A stretch of 17,065 bases of DNA from CALKWS01 sp035302405 (GTDB lineage: Bacteria > Actinomycetota > Actinomycetes > Actinomycetales > Beutenbergiaceae). Each line of letters opens with the position of its first letter. Position 1 is the stretch's first letter. The stretch is taken from assembly GCA_035302405.1 (NCBI GenBank), contig DATGSR010000016.1, positions 1 through 17,065 of the forward strand. The letters are read 5' to 3'. Under the pieces are notes generated by a model, which had not been told where the DNA came from, did not search any database, and saw only the letters and a program-made list of their open reading frames with translations. This document shows positions 8,468 to 15,571 of this stretch, one piece after another. A program made the translations under genes and the position numbers.

Positions 8468-8507
8468 CGAGTCGGCCGGACCCCCAGCGACGGGACCGAC
8501 CGACTCG
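8468..8507 (-). terminator. Terminator-like hairpin after the adhesin gene
   Basis: Two 12-base arms (8468-8479 and 8496-8507) pair across a 16-base loop, 36 bases past the adhesin stop. In - strand RNA all 12 positions pair, with one U-G wobble; in + strand RNA the same position would be a C-A mismatch. The hairpin therefore suits the leftward adhesin transcript. Part of the loop (CCC against GGG) can extend the stem. There is no U-tract, which is common in high-GC actinobacteria. Confidence 0.6.
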
Positions 8508-8543
8508 CGACCTCCTTCGGTCAAGGTGTCGCGCGGACCAGCC

Positions 8544-11500
8544 TCATGCCGGTCGGTCGGCGCTCTTGCGGCGCTGACCTGCGAGCGCCAGACCACCCAA
8601 CGCGATCAGTGCGACTGCGGCGACCACGGCTGCGGTCACGTTCGTCCCGGTGCCGGGCAGGTCAGGCCCTGCCGCCGCGTCCACGTCGTGGTTGGTGCAC
8701 AGCGGGCTTCCCTCGGCACAGATGGGCTCCTCACCAGTCGGTGCCACTACGTTGCCGAGCGACTCATTACCCTGCGACTCCTCATCAACGGTGACCGTAT
8801 AGGACACGACCACCGATTCCCCGGGGGCAACCGCGCCGGTGATCACGATGGATTCACCCGATACCTCGGCTTGCACTCCGGCTCCGTCCACTGATGGGCC
8901 GGAGGTCAGGGTGGCATCGTCCAACACATCGCTCATGTGGTCGGTGTGATCCACCGGAACGGCCGCAGCCTCAGCGTTGGTTGAGGTGTTGGTGAAGGTC
9001 ACGTAGTAGGTAACCTCCTGGCCCGGCGTCACGGTGGAACCACTCTCCGGGTCGGACTCCTTGAGGACGTCGAGTTCCGAGACGTGATTAATCGTGCAGT
9101 TCGGGTCCGCGGGCAGACATTCCTCGGGCTGGTCCTCGCCGGCATGGACGAGGAAGTTCCCGAGTCGGTCATCACCGCGCTGCCCGTCGGGCAGAACCCG
9201 CACCGTATAGGTGACGGTCTCGACCTGACCGGGCTCCAGGGTGCCGGAGATGCTGATCCGGTCCTCCTCGTTCGGGTCGGTGACGTTCAGCACCGGCCGG
9301 GAGGCGGTGGGACCGTCGATGAGCACCGCGTCGTCGAGAACGGCCGTCAGGATGTCCTCGTGATCCACCTCCACCGGCGCCTGGCCGACGCTGGCGAAGG
9401 TGAGGGTGTAGGTGACCTCCGCGTCCGGCCGCACCGTGGTACCCGAAGCGGGGTCCACCGACTTCGCCGTGAGCAGTTCCCTGATCGGTAGGCGCGTCGT
9501 CGGCGGCGGGACGTCCCTGCACTCGCCGTCCTCGCATCCTTCCACCTGGGGAACGTCGGGGATGAGGGCGTTGTCGAGGATGTTGTCGCCGCGCTCCCCG
9601 TCGGGCAGCACTGTGGCGGTGTACGTCACCACCGCGGTCTCTCCCGGCGGGAGTTGTCCTTGGATCCGCAGGACCCCGCCACTGAGGTCGACGTCCAGGT
9701 CTCCCGCCTCCACCGTCGGTGCGCCCGTGATTGTCGCATCGTCCAGGATCCCCGCCAGGTCATCGGTGGAGTCCACCGGCCCGGCCGCCTGACCGGAGTT
9801 GGTCCAGGTCAGTGTGTACCGAACCTCGCTGCCTGCCTCGACGGAGGCACCGGACTGCGGGTCCGACACCTTGTCGGGAGTGATGTGCGGTAGCGGGATG
9901 GTTACCTCGGCCGGGGGCGGGCACGCATCCGTCGCGCACTCCACGGCGGCACTGTTCTGCAGTTCGTGGTCACCGAGATTGGTGATCTGGACCGAGTAGG
10001 TGATGACCGCGGTTTCACCAGCGGCGAGTGGCCCGGTCCACGTGAGCACCGGCTCGTTCCAGTCCAGCGTCCCGCCGTTCGGCGCCACGCTGGCATCGCC
10101 CAGATAGAGCGCGTCGTCCAGCACCCCACTCATATCGTCGCGGACGACTGCTGGGCTGTCGGCGGTGTAATCACCTTCCCCGACGTTGGTCACCGCGATG
10201 GTGTAGTTCACCACATCCCCCGTGTTGACGCCTTCGGCGGGATCGGCCTGCTTGTCAACCGCCAGCGCCCGGACCGGGTTGGTCGTGGTCTGCGGCTCGC
10301 AATCCTCAGGAGCCCCGAGCGGGCACGCCAACTCGTTCATCAGTACGCCGTCGCCGTCGGTTGCGGCCAGGTCCTGCACCTGCACCGTGTAGGTCACGGT
10401 GCGGCTCTCCCCGGCCGGGACAGCGCCGCTGATCGACAACACGTCGCCAGTGAGTTCCGCCGTCAGGCCCTCCTCGGCGTTCGGACCAGCGACCAGGACC
10501 CCGTCATCGAGCACTCCGGCAAGGTCATCGGTGGTGTCGACGCTGGCAGGCGCATTGCCCTCATTGGTGAAGGTCAGCGTGTAGGTGAGTTCCTCGCCCG
10601 CCTCGACCGGAGTCGCCGATTCGGGATCGACGGTCTTGGACCACTGCAGTCCGGCGCCCGGAATCTCGACCGTCGCACAGGCTGCGACGGGATCCAATGC
10701 GTCTGTGATCGGCACACACACCTGGTTGTCGAGTTGGTGGTCACCCTCACCGGTGTAGGTCACGGTGTAGGAGACGGTGGCCTGTTCGCCCGCGGCCAGG
10801 ACACCGGCCCAAGCGAGTTCCTCGCCGGTGAGCGTGGCTTCACCGACCGAGGCGGTGAGGGAACCCTCCACCAGGTCCGCGTCATCCAGAACCTCGCTGA
10901 GGTCGTCAACGAACGTCGCCGGAGACTCCGCGGAAAAATCGCCTGGGCCCTCACTGGTCACGGTGATGGTGTAGTTGACCTGCTCACCGAGCACAGGCAA
11001 CTCGCTCTGGTCGGCAACCTTGGCGATGGACAGCCGCGGAAAGTCCTGCTGAGTGAAGACGCAGGGTTCGCCAGTCACCGGGTCACGGCCCTCTCCCGTG
11101 GGCGGGTCACAGGCCGGAGGCGTCGCATCGGTCGGGTCGAACGGCTCCCATGCCACGTTGCGCACCACGCCGTCGCCGCCGGCAGCGAGGGTCACGTCGT
11201 AGGTGATCGTGACAAACTCTCCGGCGGCCAGCGGACCGGACCAGGAGATCAACGAATCGGTGGCGTCCAGGTCACCGTCCCGGTCGGCTGCCACGGAGCC
11301 CAGATCGATCTCGGCGTCGTCGGTCACGTTGCTCAAATCGTCTAACACCACCGCCGGAGAGGCGTCGGTGTAGTCGGCCGTGCCGGTGTTCGTCGCGACG
11401 ATCTCGTAGGACACCACGTCACCGGGCCGAGTCTCGGCGCCCGCAGTCGAGGTTTTCGCTATCTCCAAGCACGTGCCACCGAACGTGATCTCCTGTGCTG

Positions 11501-12773
11501 CATGGTCGATGGGCAGATAGGCCCAGTCGTCGATGCCGCGGTCGTTGCCCCAACTGTTGACGTCGTATTCCCAACCATGCACACCGCCAGTGCTGTCCAC
11601 ACCGGCACTGCCATCTAGCACCGGGGTGGTGTTCGCCCGGTTGTCCGCCAGGTTGGTGTCATCCCAGTAGATGGTGGGATCGGGGGCACCTGCTCCACTA
11701 AGCCGGCGAACCTCGATGCCGCCGCGCCCCTCCACATCGCCCTGCAGGATGTGCACCTCGCCGAGTTTGTCGAAGCTAATACGAGCATTCATCTCGGTGC
11801 AGATCGACGCTGCGGCCCCTTGGCCGTCCAATCCGTCAAAGGGTTGCGCGTACGTGCCACTGCCATCTGCACCCATGAGGATGCGCCTGTCCCGGTCGCC
11901 GTCGTAGTTGCCGTCACCGTCGACGTCGATCTCCAGCCAGTAGGAACCGTTGTAACGCTCAGTCATCGACCACGTGAAGGCCCCCTCTGCCGATCCGGAA
12001 CCCGCAGGCGTGAACGTCAAGCCTTCCACTGTCAGGTCGTCCTCACTGAGGAGTTCGGGCATGACGTAGATCTGCCCCCCACTGCTCGGTGCCGACTCGG
12101 GCAGGTCCCCCGCCGGCTCTTCGAAGAACACCCGGAAGGGATCGCCGCAAACGTCCGCCCCATATCCCTCGCGGGAGTTGTAGGTCGGAGCGCAGTTCTC
12201 GTCGGCGTAACCAATAGAGTTCGCGCCGATGTACGAGTTGATCCCGTTGTAGTCGTCGAGGAAGACCTCGTAGAGGTAGCCGGTGTTGTTCACGATCCAG
12301 AACCGTGCATCGGAGGTACCCGCCGAGGTCTGTCCCATGCCGTATGAGTTCGTCCACACCCGACCGGGGATGTTCGTGCCGTCCGGATCCTGAGCGTCGA
12401 CACGCCAGTCGTAAAGTTCGTTGATTCCCAGGGCTGGCGAATCGACCGTCCAGACCCCGGCACTCTCCGCGGGACCGTAGGTGCCCCCACCGTTTCCTAC
12501 CAGCGTCCCGTCCGGGGCCGTGACGGCTGAAATATTGCCGTCCGCGACGAGGAACTCGCCGGGCTGGAGGTACGCAAAGAACCGGTTGGCACCGTGGCCG
12601 TAGATCGGCGGGTCGTTGCTCGCCGCCTGCGCTTGCATCTGCACGCCCACGACAGACAGTCCCGCCATCAGCATCGCCACCAGGAATGAGGCGAGCAGGC
12701 GCGCCGGCCCCAGCCTCCATCTGCTAAGAGGCGGCGAGAATGAGTTATCCGGTGGAACGGTCACTACCGACAT
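8544..12773 (-). CDS. Secreted DUF11-repeat surface protein with LPGTG wall anchor
   Basis: A 1409-aa predicted cell-wall-anchored adhesin or stalk protein. It has a long n-region and hydrophobic signal segment (about 22-45) with likely cleavage near AQAA (48-51). A roughly 380-aa N-terminal domain follows (52-435), with several cysteines and a DxDGDG-type calcium-loop candidate (D283-D293). Seven repeats then begin with a Lys-containing strand at K440, 585, 713, 841, 968, 1104 and 1238, about 127-145 aa apart. Each carries the pattern PG..V.Y.....TN.G, then DDL(S/A).VLDD, as in DUF11 (TIGR01451-type) domains. The C-terminus is a sortase signal: LPGTG at 1372-1376, a hydrophobic helix and a basic tail (GQRRKSADRPA). 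The ATG at 12773 has a good ribosome site; the upstream in-frame extension lacks one. No sortase is encoded in the window. The gene is divergent from deoC. Adhesion is inferred from architecture, and the ligand is unknown. Confidence 0.9.
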   Translation of the reverse strand: MSVVTVPPDNSFSPPLSRWRLGPARLLASFLVAMLMAGLSVVGVQMQAQAASNDPPIYGHGANRFFAYLQPGEFLVADGNISAVTAPDGTLVGNGGGTYGPAESAGVWTVDSPALGINELYDWRVDAQDPDGTNIPGRVWTNSYGMGQTSAGTSDARFWIVNNTGYLYEVFLDDYNGINSYIGANSIGYADENCAPTYNSREGYGADVCGDPFRVFFEEPAGDLPESAPSSGGQIYVMPELLSEDDLTVEGLTFTPAGSGSAEGAFTWSMTERYNGSYWLEIDVDGDGNYDGDRDRRILMGADGSGTYAQPFDGLDGQGAAASICTEMNARISFDKLGEVHILQGDVEGRGGIEVRRLSGAGAPDPTIYWDDTNLADNRANTTPVLDGSAGVDSTGGVHGWEYDVNSWGNDRGIDDWAYLPIDHAAQEITFGGTCLEIAKTSTAGAETRPGDVVSYEIVATNTGTADYTDASPAVVLDDLSNVTDDAEIDLGSVAADRDGDLDATDSLISWSGPLAAGEFVTITYDVTLAAGGDGVVRNVAWEPFDPTDATPPACDPPTGEGRDPVTGEPCVFTQQDFPRLSIAKVADQSELPVLGEQVNYTITVTSEGPGDFSAESPATFVDDLSEVLDDADLVEGSLTASVGEATLTGEELAWAGVLAAGEQATVSYTVTYTGEGDHQLDNQVCVPITDALDPVAACATVEIPGAGLQWSKTVDPESATPVEAGEELTYTLTFTNEGNAPASVDTTDDLAGVLDDGVLVAGPNAEEGLTAELTGDVLSISGAVPAGESRTVTYTVQVQDLAATDGDGVLMNELACPLGAPEDCEPQTTTNPVRALAVDKQADPAEGVNTGDVVNYTIAVTNVGEGDYTADSPAVVRDDMSGVLDDALYLGDASVAPNGGTLDWNEPVLTWTGPLAAGETAVITYSVQITNLGDHELQNSAAVECATDACPPPAEVTIPLPHITPDKVSDPQSGASVEAGSEVRYTLTWTNSGQAAGPVDSTDDLAGILDDATITGAPTVEAGDLDVDLSGGVLRIQGQLPPGETAVVTYTATVLPDGERGDNILDNALIPDVPQVEGCEDGECRDVPPPTTRLPIRELLTAKSVDPASGTTVRPDAEVTYTLTFASVGQAPVEVDHEDILTAVLDDAVLIDGPTASRPVLNVTDPNEEDRISISGTLEPGQVETVTYTVRVLPDGQRGDDRLGNFLVHAGEDQPEECLPADPNCTINHVSELDVLKESDPESGSTVTPGQEVTYYVTFTNTSTNAEAAAVPVDHTDHMSDVLDDATLTSGPSVDGAGVQAEVSGESIVITGAVAPGESVVVSYTVTVDEESQGNESLGNVVAPTGEEPICAEGSPLCTNHDVDAAAGPDLPGTGTNVTAAVVAAVALIALGGLALAGQRRKSADRPA
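8680..11475 (-). repeat. Seven tandem DUF11 protein repeats (coding)
   Basis: Each unit is about 380-430 bp. The conserved Lys codons that open the repeats lie at 11454-11456, 11019-11021, 10635-10637, 10251-10253, 9870-9872, 9462-9464 and 9060-9062. Units 3, 5, 6 and 7 share an extended (S/T)DP.S(G/A) opening, suggesting more recent duplication than units 1 and 2. Confidence 0.85.
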
Positions 12774-12780
12774 ACGTGGT

Positions 12781-12787
12781 TCCTTTT
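12781..12787 (-). promoter_or_regulatory. Ribosome binding site AAAAGGA for the adhesin
   Basis: This purine-rich site lies 7 bases before the ATG at 12773. It supports that codon over in-frame starts further upstream, which would extend the protein by up to 26 residues. Confidence 0.7.
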
Positions 12788-12821
12788 GACGTACGGATCG
12801 CTGCTTGATGACGGCCCATAA

Positions 12822-12834
12822 GGTTGCATCAACC
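12822..12834. repeat. Palindrome GGTTG-CAT-CAACC upstream of the adhesin
   Basis: A perfect 5-bp inverted repeat with a 3-base centre, about 49-61 bases before the adhesin start. It could be an operator or part of the 5' leader. It is short enough that chance remains possible. Confidence 0.3.
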
Positions 12835-12863
12835 GCGAGTGCGGCGGTCATCGAGTTTGCTAA

Positions 12864-12904
12864 TCACCCCGGATTTCACCCTCGATTTCACCCTCCTCTC
12901 ACCC
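12864..12904. repeat. Four phased TCACCC (GGGTGA) direct repeats
   Basis: TCACCC begins at 12864, 12876, 12888 and 12899, spaced 12, 12 and 11 bases, close to one DNA turn. The middle two lie in an exact tandem 12-mer, GATTTCACCCTC (12872-12883 and 12884-12895). The array is 91-131 bases upstream of the adhesin start. On the adhesin-sense strand the unit reads GGGTGA, broadly like the G-rich asymmetric boxes used by MalT (family knowledge). Binding by the neighbouring regulators is inference. Confidence 0.6.
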
Positions 12905-12937
12905 GTCCCCTGCGCACCCTTGGGCCGCGACCACCGG

Positions 12938-13003
12938 ATCGCCAGTGCATCTCCCTCCCACCGCCTGTGCATCTCCCTCTCCATCGCCAGTGGATCTCCC
13001 TCC
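12938..13003. repeat. Three direct repeats, consensus GCCAGTGCATCTCCCTC
   Basis: Copies occupy 12938-12958, 12960-12980 and 12983-13003, with start-to-start spacing of 22 and 23 bases, near two DNA turns. Copies 1 and 3 differ at a single base over 21. Copy 2 keeps GTGCATCTCCCTC and GCC but diverges at its edges. They lie about 70 bases upstream of the deoC -10 element and 165-230 bases upstream of the adhesin start. The arrangement suits cooperative binding of an oligomeric regulator. Confidence 0.65.
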
Positions 13004-13073
13004 GCGGGGTCGTATGCCACTTAGCCGCCGTTTACGGAAACTCCAGCCACGCCACTGGGAAGCGCCGGGGACC

Positions 13074-13079
13074 TAGACT
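13074..13079 (+). promoter_or_regulatory. -10 element (TAGACT) for deoC, probably leaderless
   Basis: TAGACT fits the actinobacterial TANNNT -10 pattern and occupies -13 to -8 relative to the deoC ATG. This places transcription start at or within a base or two of the start codon. No proper Shine-Dalgarno site precedes the ATG, which agrees with a leaderless mRNA. No clear -35 is seen. Confidence 0.5.
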
Positions 13080-13086
13080 GAAGCCC

Positions 13087-14112
13087 ATGACCTCCACGGC
13101 GAATGTCCGCACCGACCCCGGCTCCCGTTCGGGTGCCGCGGTGGCCGAGCAGGCCCGCTCCCTGGTCGGCGCGGCCGAGTTGAACAACACCGCGTTGCGG
13201 CGGTACCTGCACGGCCTGCCCGGAGTGGACCAGGTGGGCGCCGATGCCCGCGCTGCGATGCTGGGCACCCGGTCGATCAAGACCACCGCCAAGGCGTGGG
13301 CGATCGATACCGCTATCTCGATGATCGACCTGACCACGCTGGAGGGCGCCGACACCCCAGGTAAGGTCCGCTCGCTGGTGGCCAAGGCCAAGACGCCGGA
13401 CCCATCCGACCCTGCCTGCCCCAAACCTGCGGCGGTGTGCGTGTATCCCGACCTGGTGCCTGAGGCGCTGACGGCGATCGGGGACGCCGGCATCAACGTC
13501 GCCTCGGTCGCCACCGCCTTTCCCGCGGGCCGGGCCAGCCGGCAGGTCCGCCTGGCCGACACTCGCGACGCGGTCGCCGCCGGCGCCCACGAGGTGGACA
13601 TGGTGATCGACCGCGGCGCCTTCCTGGCCGGGGATTACCTGAAGGTGTACGAGGACATCGTCGCGGTGCGAGAGGCCTGCCAGAGCGTGACCGGTGACCA
13701 GCGCCCCGCGCACTTGAAGGTGATCCTGGAGACCGGGGAACTGGCCACCTACGACAACGTGCGCCGCGCATCCTGGTTGGCGATGCTGGCCGGCGCCGAC
13801 TTCATCAAGACCTCCACCGGCAAGGTCTCCCCCGCCGCTACCCTTCCGGTGACGGTGGTCATGCTGGAGGCGGTCCGCGACTTCCTCGCCGCCACCGGCG
13901 CCCACGTCGGGGTCAAACCCGCCGGCGGGATCCGCACCTCCAAGGACGCGATCAAGTACCTCGTCGCGGTCAACGAGGTCGCCGGGCAGGACTGGCTCAC
14001 CCCGGACCTGTTCCGCTTCGGGGCCTCCAGCCTGCTGAACGACGTGCTGCTACAACGGCAGAAACTGGCCACCGGCGCCTACTCCGGACCCGACTACGTC
14101 ACCATCGACTGA
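13087..14112 (+). CDS. deoC: Deoxyribose-phosphate aldolase
   Basis: A 341-aa cytoplasmic class I aldolase that cleaves 2-deoxy-D-ribose-5-phosphate to glyceraldehyde-3-phosphate and acetaldehyde. Catalytic residues are visible: Asp171 in EVDMVIDRG, the Schiff-base Lys241 in DFIKTSTGK, and the proton-relay Lys277 in VGVKPAGGIRT, corresponding to E. coli DeoC D102, K167 and K201. SMIDLTTLEG marks the start of the barrel. It is longer than the ~250-aa E. coli enzyme and resembles the longer DERA-like branch with an N-terminal extension. The frame is open back to 12805, but the ATG at 13087 sits just after the -10 element and upstream sequence is the repeat-bearing control region. The dehydrogenase gene follows after 10 bases, so the acetaldehyde produced here is its likely substrate. 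Confidence 0.96.
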   Translation: MTSTANVRTDPGSRSGAAVAEQARSLVGAAELNNTALRRYLHGLPGVDQVGADARAAMLGTRSIKTTAKAWAIDTAISMIDLTTLEGADTPGKVRSLVAKAKTPDPSDPACPKPAAVCVYPDLVPEALTAIGDAGINVASVATAFPAGRASRQVRLADTRDAVAAGAHEVDMVIDRGAFLAGDYLKVYEDIVAVREACQSVTGDQRPAHLKVILETGELATYDNVRRASWLAMLAGADFIKTSTGKVSPAATLPVTVVMLEAVRDFLAATGAHVGVKPAGGIRTSKDAIKYLVAVNEVAGQDWLTPDLFRFGASSLLNDVLLQRQKLATGAYSGPDYVTID

Positions 14113-14122
14113 AGGACACCGC

Positions 14123-15571
14123 ATGACTGCCTTCGACTACGCCCCGGCCCCGGAGTCCCCCTCCGTGGTGGATATCGCCTCCTCCTACGGGCTGTTCATC
14201 AACGGCGAGTTCACCGACGCCGCCTCCGGGGAATCGCTGAAGACCATCAACCCGGCCACCGAGGAGAACCTCGCCGAGGTCGCCGTCGCCGGTGAGGCGG
14301 ACGTGGAACGCGCCGTGCGGGCCGCGCGCACCGCCTACGAGCGCACCTGGGGTCCGATGCCAGGCTCCGAGCGGGCCAAGTACCTGTTCCGGATCGCCCG
14401 GTTGCTGGCCGAGCGGTCCCGGGAATTCGCCGTGCTGGAGGTGTTGGACAACGGCAAGCCGATTCGTGAGGCCCGCGATGTGGACATCCCCCAGGCCGCG
14501 GCGCACTTCTTCTACTACGCCGGGTGGGCGGACAAACTCGACTACGCCGGCCGGGGTGCCGCCCCCCGCCCGCACGGAGTGGCCGCCCAGGTGATCCCGT
14601 GGAACTTCCCGCTGCTGATGCTGTCCTGGAAGATCGCCCCGGCGCTGGCGGCGGGCAACACCGTGGTGCTCAAACCCGCCGAGACCACCCCGCTGACCGC
14701 GCTGCTGTTCGCCGATCTGCTGCAGCAGGCCGAACTGCCCCCGGGCGTGGTGAACATCATCACCGGCGCCGGGCGCACCGGGGCGGACCTGATCGCCCAC
14801 CCGGACGTGGACAAGGTTGCCTTCACCGGCTCCACCAAGGTCGGCAAACTCATCGCCCGCCAGGTGGCCGGCACCCACAAGCACGCCACCTTGGAACTGG
14901 GCGGCAAGGCCGCCAACATCATCTTCGACGACGCGCCGGTGGACCAAGCCATCGAAGGGATCGTGAACGGGATCTACTTCAACGCCGGTCAGGTGTGCTG
15001 CGCCGGATCGAGGCTGCTGGTGCAGGAGTCCATCGCCGATGAGGTGATCGACCGCCTCAAGGCCCGCCTGAGCACCCTGCGGGTGGGGGACCCGATGGAC
15101 AAGAACACCGACGTGGGTGCGGTGAACTCCGCGGCCCAACTCAAGCGCATCACCGATCTGGCCGAGGCGGGTGACGCCGAGGGCGCGGTGCGGTGGAGTG
15201 CTCCATGGGACCTGCCCACCAAGGGGTACTGGTTCCCGCCCACGATCTTCACCCAGGTGGCCTCCGCACACCGCATCGCCCGGGAGGAGATCTTCGGGCC
15301 GGTGTTGTCGGTCTTGACCTTCCGTACGCCCGATGAGGCGGTCGCGAAGGCCAATAACACCCCCTACGGACTGTCGGCGGGGGTGTGGACGGAGAAGGGG
15401 TCACGGATCCTGGCGATGGCGGACAAGATCCGCGCCGGGGTGGTGTGGGCCAACACCTTCAACAAGTTCGATCCCACCAGCCCGTTCGGTGGCTACAAGG
15501 AATCCGGTTACGGACGTGAGGGCGGGCGTCACGGCCTGCTGCCCTACCTGATCGAGGGAGGCACCCAGTGA
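14123..15571 (+). CDS. Aldehyde dehydrogenase, catalytic partner
   Basis: A 482-aa NAD(P)-dependent aldehyde dehydrogenase, probably oxidising acetaldehyde from DeoC to acetate. Motifs: PWNFPLL (Asn161), GNTVVLKPAE, FTGSTKVG, LELGGK with general base Glu258, the catalytic Cys292 in GQVCCAGSR, and EEIFGP with Glu389. The Glu-to-Cys spacing of 34 matches ALDH2 (E268/C302). The ATG follows GAAGGA at good spacing. The protein ends GREGGRHGLLPYLIEGGTQ, just where classical ALDHs continue into the oligomerisation strand (as in AYTEVKTV); that strand is missing here and appears at the end of the next ORF. The next gene overlaps this stop by 4 bases. Family and activity are secure; the exact aldehyde and the partnership are inferred. 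Confidence 0.93.
   Translation: MTAFDYAPAPESPSVVDIASSYGLFINGEFTDAASGESLKTINPATEENLAEVAVAGEADVERAVRAARTAYERTWGPMPGSERAKYLFRIARLLAERSREFAVLEVLDNGKPIREARDVDIPQAAAHFFYYAGWADKLDYAGRGAAPRPHGVAAQVIPWNFPLLMLSWKIAPALAAGNTVVLKPAETTPLTALLFADLLQQAELPPGVVNIITGAGRTGADLIAHPDVDKVAFTGSTKVGKLIARQVAGTHKHATLELGGKAANIIFDDAPVDQAIEGIVNGIYFNAGQVCCAGSRLLVQESIADEVIDRLKARLSTLRVGDPMDKNTDVGAVNSAAQLKRITDLAEAGDAEGAVRWSAPWDLPTKGYWFPPTIFTQVASAHRIAREEIFGPVLSVLTFRTPDEAVAKANNTPYGLSAGVWTEKGSRILAMADKIRAGVVWANTFNKFDPTSPFGGYKESGYGREGGRHGLLPYLIEGGTQ

Larger units (their letters stand above)
12774..13086. promoter_or_regulatory. Divergent control region between the adhesin and deoC
   Basis: These 313 bases hold no supportable gene. 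From the adhesin side they contain its ribosome site, a 13-base palindrome (12822-12834), an array of four TCACCC hexamers (12864-12904), an array of three longer direct repeats (12938-13003) and a -10-like element for deoC (13074-13079). No convincing adhesin -10/-35 pair was found. The region could serve both genes. Confidence 0.7.

Noticed and set aside
9966..11345. A 459-aa + strand frame opposite the adhesin repeats
   Set aside because: It mirrors the repeated adhesin codons and has no recognisable domain or ribosome site.
12938..13003. A minimal CRISPR array
   Set aside because: Copies are nearly contiguous, with no room for spacers of about 30 bases, and no cas genes are present.
12805..13086. 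An upstream in-frame extension of deoC through the control region
   Set aside because: The extra 94 residues are Pro/His/Arg-rich, lie over the phased repeats and have no family match, while a -10 element sits just before the internal ATG.
3052..13086. A recent transposon or integrative-element insertion carrying the adhesin module
   Set aside because: No transposase, integrase, terminal inverted repeats or target-site duplication was seen at either edge.
14099..15271. A 390-aa minus-strand frame opposite the aldehyde dehydrogenase
   Set aside because: It is a low-complexity Gly/His/Val-rich shadow of a gene with all ALDH catalytic motifs on the + strand.
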